Shown: positions 59,814 to 64,000 of the stretch, piece after piece
Numbering within the stretch: position 1 is the first letter of the stretch
How the letters are laid out: each line of letters starts with the position of its first letter
Source: Erythrophleum ivorense
Lineage: Eukaryota; Streptophyta; Magnoliopsida; Fabales; Fabaceae
Direction of reading: 5' to 3'
Assembly (NCBI GenBank): GCA_026724425.1
Contig: JAIUCV010001257.1
Location: forward strand, 62,001 to 126,000
DNA length: 64,000 nt
Made by a program: the position numbers and the translations under genes
Notes under the pieces: generated by a model
The model's database searches: none
What the model saw: the letters and a program-made list of their open reading frames with translations, nothing else
Told to the model about the DNA's origin: nothing

Positions 59814-60011
59814 GGCGGAGGCGGGAAAAGGGCCCTTTGAAAGAGCTTCTCCATCGGGTGACTTCACTAAAGGGATTTCTTTTTCAGATTATTCAGAGCT
59901 GGGTTTGGGATCGATCCCAATATCCTCATTAACTCAATGGTTATGTCCGGATCGCCTCTACGCTTTTCGCCTGCCGCTCCCGATGCTTTTCCTTTTTGGT
60001 TGGGCTAACTT
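59814..60011. other. GC-rich foreign insert, possible organelle (mitochondrial) DNA
   Basis: The LTR text is continuous up to ccatttgcctatcggatgac (compare the reverse of 40380-40430) and resumes at tgaatcagtttacttgcac. Between them lie about 198 bp with 97 G/C in 197 bases (49%), against roughly one third in the surroundings. No other LTR copy has it. One plus-strand frame is open across the whole insert, including GISFSDYSELGLGSIPISSL. Composition and texture resemble plant mitochondrial DNA, so a nuclear copy of mitochondrial DNA is the best guess. I do not recognise the gene. No TSD is evident. Confidence 0.5.
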
Positions 60012-61693
60012 GAATCAGTTTACTTGCACATACCAGAAACCATGAAAATTGACAACTTTGAAAAATCATAAAATATTCTGTAGATCTCCGAAAATCATGA
60101 TCTTTAGCTTTCCAAAAATATCTTAATGAGACCTAATTTTATACCAAATCTCAGATCAAGAATAACTCATTTGGCTAAAAAGTGACATAGGGTTTCATTA
60201 TGGTCAAATTTGGCTCCATATGGGGTACCAAATTTGCCAAATGGCTTTCCCTTAGTTTTGTTACCTTTTAGGCTAGTCTAAAAGTGCATTTAAGACTTGT
60301 GTGAGCTATCCAAATGATCCCAAATCTTATGCATCTCATTTTGGCCATTCAACCCACACTTATGCCCATTTCCATTAAACTTCTACATTGCACACTTTGG
60401 CATTACATACTCAAAGTAAATGCTAGAGGTCATACATCATATTCATACATCTAAACATCACATAATAGCATATTTATACATGTCTCAAGGGTCATAGACC
60501 ATTTACAACATCATATACATCATATGATACAATCATGGTCTTAAATTGGCAAAAGCTAAACATATGATTGTCAATCTCCTTCCTTTAGTATTGTTAGCTC
60601 CCATTAGCATATCCACTTAGTTCACCTAGTATTTTAGAGCATTGGAGAGGAGGGGATGAGATTCAAAGAATCCCAATAGCTCATCTCTTATTCAATCATA
60701 CATAATAGATGCAAACAAGTCTCATAAATGTATGTATGATCATATGGACATGTGCAAACATTTAAGAAGCATTTTCATCATTTAAGAAAATCATACATAG
60801 CATATAAAGGCTTGTCAAGCAAGTAGATTGGCCTCACCCAATTTCTTGTGGATGTTAGACTTGCCTCACCCATTCTTTAATGCATTCTTAGACTCAACCA
60901 TACTCTTGAGAGCCCACTTTGCTTTTAGGAGACTCTTTGCTTTGTCTCAACCAATCTTAAGGGTTCTTGACTCATCCTCACCATAGCTAAGGGTTCTTGA
61001 CCTCACCACACTCAAGCAAACCCAAGCATACATCAAAACATCATATGAAACATAATATGTAATCATAAAACCATGGCATATGAAATCATGTTAGCATACT
61101 TTTCATGGCTTGAAAATACACATACACACATTTTAAGACAAGCTGACACACATCCATGCATGAGAGAAGGTGGAGAGAGTTACCTTGCTTGCATTTACAT
61201 ACTTTTTCTTTAACCCTTGAGTCCTCTCCCTTGACCTCACACACCCAAGAGGGTGGAGATCATTTCTCTTGGCCTAGACACATCATATGAAAGCTAATTA
61301 CACTCTTAAAATAAGCTAGGACATTAAACTTATATTTAAGAACATACTTAGTTCCATAAGTCATATAATGATTCCATAAATGGCCTATTGAAGCAACCAT
61401 CATGATTTAAGTTCGTGGCTCCATTCTCTTCTCATTCCTAGGCCTTTTGACCTCATTTAAGGTCCTTGGAGTCATTACATATTCATTTACAAAAGCCTAG
61501 ACACAAGTTGTTTCATAAGGTCACATTATGGAAGCCATTGCCTCATCTCCTAATCCATGGCTTCTAAATTTTTTCCAAGGGTTCCTCCCACCTTCTATCA
61601 TCATATGAAGTCCCAAACTGAGGATAGAATAAATTAAAACACTCTCTAACCCTTCCATCTGTCCTAGCCCAACATTATCGAAGCATTTGGGGT

Positions 61694-61900
61694 TCAAGGG
61701 GTTTTCAATTTTTCCTTGATGGGAGAGCCACTTGGGAGGCTTCTTAGGGGTCTTAAGAACTCAAAAAAACACTCACATATGTTAGGGAATGTATGAATCA
61801 AATCAGTTTTTACAATCCCTTCAAATGCATTACACTTTTTCAACTTAGAGTTCATTAGTTTTTCTTGCAATTTCTTTGCTTTCTTGGATCGGAGGTGCAT
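61694..61900 (-). other. Short ORF inside giant LTR (copy 11 version)
   Basis: A 68-codon minus-strand frame, MHLRSKKAKKLQEKL...SPIKEKLKTP, the counterpart of the ORFs at 7275 and 43497. More diverged in the middle. Probably a by-product of LTR relatedness. Confidence 0.25.
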
Positions 61901-63076
61901 GTGGGAAGCTCTCTAGGGGTCTTAAGAGCATATTTAAACATTCAATTAAGCCTAAGAATATTCATATAAAATCAAATTTGCAAGGGAGCATTTGGATCCC
62001 TAATGGTTTCATCGTGTTTCCTAATGCTCCTTTCTTGATTCTATTAGTTCCTTCTTAATCCTTGCACTCCAAAACCTCTAATCCCCCCTTGATTTGGACA
62101 GAAAACAACCCCTAAGAATTGGGCTTATGGTGGCTAAATCGTTTAAGAGGAAGGGGGAGGAAGAGACTACCAACGAATAGAAGTTTTACCTTGTTTTCTT
62201 GCTTTCTCTTGGTTGCTTTTCACTTTCCTTGGTTGCCTCCCTTCAAACACGAATTTTTTATCTTTATTCTGCCCCCAAAACAGATTTAAAAACACCATCA
62301 AACCCATAGAAATAAGGAAGAGAAGGAGGAGAAGTAACTTGCTAAGGAGAAAGCTAAATTTTTCATGAAATTTTTTACCTTTTCTTGGCTTTTTTCTCCC
62401 TCCAAGAGTGCTCCTTCTTGTGCGCCTAAGAGAACTGATTCTCCTCTCTGTTCTGGGTAAAAAAAAGATGATGGAAATGAGGGCGTGAGAAAGAGAGAGT
62501 ATTAAAAGCAAAAGAATTCTAAAAATTCCCATTTCGTCCCTCATTTTTGACAATTTTGTTTCTAATCCGTTTGAACTTCTTTTTTAGAACCGTCTTTTCT
62601 ATCATAAAATTTAGATCCTCAATCTTATAAAATGCCTTTAGAATCATTCAATTTGGAGCTAAAATCTTCCTGAACAATCTGGTCAAAGTTCGGGCTCACT
62701 GCCATTGGAAAACGTATACTGGAGGGCCTTTAACTGTCCCGAGACTTCTCATGGTTTTCAAGGCCTCTAAGAACCCCAGAGAACTCAAAAATTTTATTTA
62801 AAAAGCCCTCCTGTGAGTTTTTCAAAAAGTGCCCATATTTATGAAAATGCCACTGGCCTTTCGATAAATTTATCAAATCACTCTGGCCTTGATTTCTGGG
62901 CAACTCAAGGCTCAAATTCTCATTTTTCATTATTTAGAATTTTATCATAATTTTATTTGGCCCTAATTCCTTTTATTTCAAGGATTTCCTTTTGTGTTTG
63001 GCCTATTTTCGATATTTACCACAAAATCGAACATCGCGTTTCTCACGTTTACGGAGGGATCGAATGTTACACTAAC

Positions 63077-63390
63077 ACTCTTTACACTCACCCCACCTAA
63101 TTGGAAAGAGTAAAGGCCCTTACAAGTGATGACACTAGCCTAATACCCTTCCATTAAAATGGGACTAACAAAAGTCTTAAAAGGAAGCACAATGAAGAGA
63201 GCCACTTTAGCTCCTTTATAACAAAAGGAGAATCAAGGACAAAAGAGTCAAATACACAACACAAGGGCAATAAAGGAAATTCACTAAGAGGATTCCTAGG
63301 GAAGCCTCAATTAAAAAGTATTAAATGAAGACTAAAGCCCTAGAAAGCTCATGTTGAATTAACAAGATCATGCCTTGGAAAATGATTAAC
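63077..63390. other. Unassigned segment
   Basis: Right-hand continuation of the pre-insertion sequence of copy 11. No gene, repeat or motif that I can support. Confidence 0.4.
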
Positions 63391-64000
63391 CATTACCAAA
63401 AAAAGGCCATTTAGTGACCCTTTTTTTTGGCATTTAGTGGTGGTTTTTGGTTACCACTAAATGATTCAGTAGCAGTTGATTGGCCACCATTACCACCATA
63501 GGTGCTTAATTAGTGGTGATTTTTTTTTTGTTTACCACAAGAATAATCTCTACTAAATGAAACAAACTATTTTATGAGTGATTTGTAACTTCCCGTAATA
63601 GATATTGCTCAATAAAAGTGTATGTCAATTCAAAACCATCGCTAATAAAAAATTGTTGTTTACTTTAGAATTTAATCTAGTTGTGCGATCATTGGGAAAA
63701 CCATGGCTAATTGCAATTACAATTTTTAATATATAAATTTATATTTATTTTTATATTTATAGTTGTCATAAACCTTATTATATATTATTGGAATCTTTTT
63801 TAGAATTATAAAAAAAACACACAATTCACACATTTATTAAAATAAATATTTTTTCCATAAAATCCTATTAAAAAATTGATAACCTCTTTTGCAGGTAATT
63901 TTATTAAGTTAAACTTTTCAAAATGTCCAAAAAAAAAATTACAAGTGTAAATAAATTCTTAACTATTCAATGTATGGCTTGAAGAAAATGAAGGATGTAG
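63391..64000 (+). mobile_element. Possible terminus of a CACTA-like DNA transposon (cut by window edge)
   Basis: CATTACCAAAAAAAGGCCAT at 63391 resembles the terminal repeat of plant CACTA elements (CACTAC-AAAAAA-GGC-TTTAGTG), with one change in the first five bases. Behind it come repeated ttagtgac/ttagtggt motifs in both directions: catttagtggt at 63430 pairs with accactaaatg at 63452, and further ttagtggtga and ctactaaatg words lie at 63510-63560. Such subterminal repeats are usual for CACTA transposase binding. The other end and any transposase lie beyond the window, so neither TSD nor partner can be tested. Confidence 0.45.

Larger units (their letters stand above)
59011..63071 (-). mobile_element. 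Giant Ty3/gypsy solo LTR, copy 11, reverse, TSD CTAAC
   Basis: In reverse, the LTR runs from its 3' end TGTAACACCATAAATTCTAG at 59011 to its 5' end GAATGTTACA at 63071. CTAAC flanks it exactly at 59006-59010 and 63072-63076. It is 4061 bp including a foreign insert of about 200 bp near 59814-60011, so the LTR proper is about 3.86 kb. The minisatellite is at 60825-61015. The 5' repeat tctcacgtttacggaggg is well preserved near 63040. It is close to copies 3, 6 and 7. Confidence 0.92.

Noticed and set aside
62167..62553. 128-codon minus-strand ORF as a gene
   Set aside because: It lies inside reverse giant LTR copy 11. Its Arg/Lys-rich text comes from the conserved gcgcacaagaggagga LTR block and is not open in most other copies.
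1..64000. Host protein-coding gene with introns
   Set aside because: I looked for exon-like coding runs outside elements (11173-12757, 19631-24407, 33863-35208, 58417-59010, 63077-63390) and found none with recognisable domains.

Overview
This window looks like repeat-rich, AT-rich heterochromatic DNA from the nuclear genome of a flowering plant. The evidence is plant-type LTR retrotransposons with initiator-Met primer sites, long TG...CA LTRs with 5-bp target-site duplications (TSDs), deeply nested insertions, and no convincing host gene. I cannot name the species. By my coordinates roughly 85% of the window is transposable-element sequence.

The dominant component is one family of Ty3/gypsy LTRs with very long LTRs (about 3.7-3.9 kb). 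They start TGTAACATC(C/T)GGT and end GGTGTTACA (or GGTGTGACA). I count eleven copies: eight forward and three reverse. Seven have a recognisable 5-bp TSD and are solo LTRs. One copy (from 3964) is preceded by a decayed integrase/chromodomain tail and a polypurine tract, which identifies the family as chromovirus-like Ty3/gypsy. Every copy carries an internal minisatellite of about 31 bp.

Layout: 1-3008 is a giant LTR cut by the window edge. 3009-3963 holds a gypsy polyprotein remnant. 3964-11172 is its 3' LTR, with solo LTR 6094-9978 nested in it. 11173-12757 is unassigned and contains a 38-bp tandem repeat. 12758-18058 is a reverse solo LTR hosting a different solo LTR (15637-17265, TSD GAAGA). 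18059-19630 is a reverse element fragment with a primer site and an LTR. 19631-24412 is mostly unassigned.

24413-33857 is a structurally complete Ty3/gypsy chromovirus, possibly of the Tekay/Del group. It has 2.24- and 2.23-kb LTRs, TSD ATATC, a PBS, gag-protease-RT-RNase H-integrase-chromodomain order and a PPT. Its coding region is dead, with many stops, frameshifts and changed catalytic residues.

33863-35208 contains two tandem arrays. 35209-58416 is a three-level nest: a reverse giant LTR was hit by a second-family solo LTR (35801-46279, itself hit by giant LTRs 37340-41206 and 42302-46194). It was also hit by a forward giant LTR (47909-57926, itself hit by 48916-52654 and 53436-56045). 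59011-63071 is a reverse solo LTR carrying a foreign insert of about 200 bp at 49% GC. 63391 to the end may be the terminus of a CACTA-like DNA transposon.

No functional pathway is encoded here. The interest lies in the insertion history, LTR architecture and tandem arrays.
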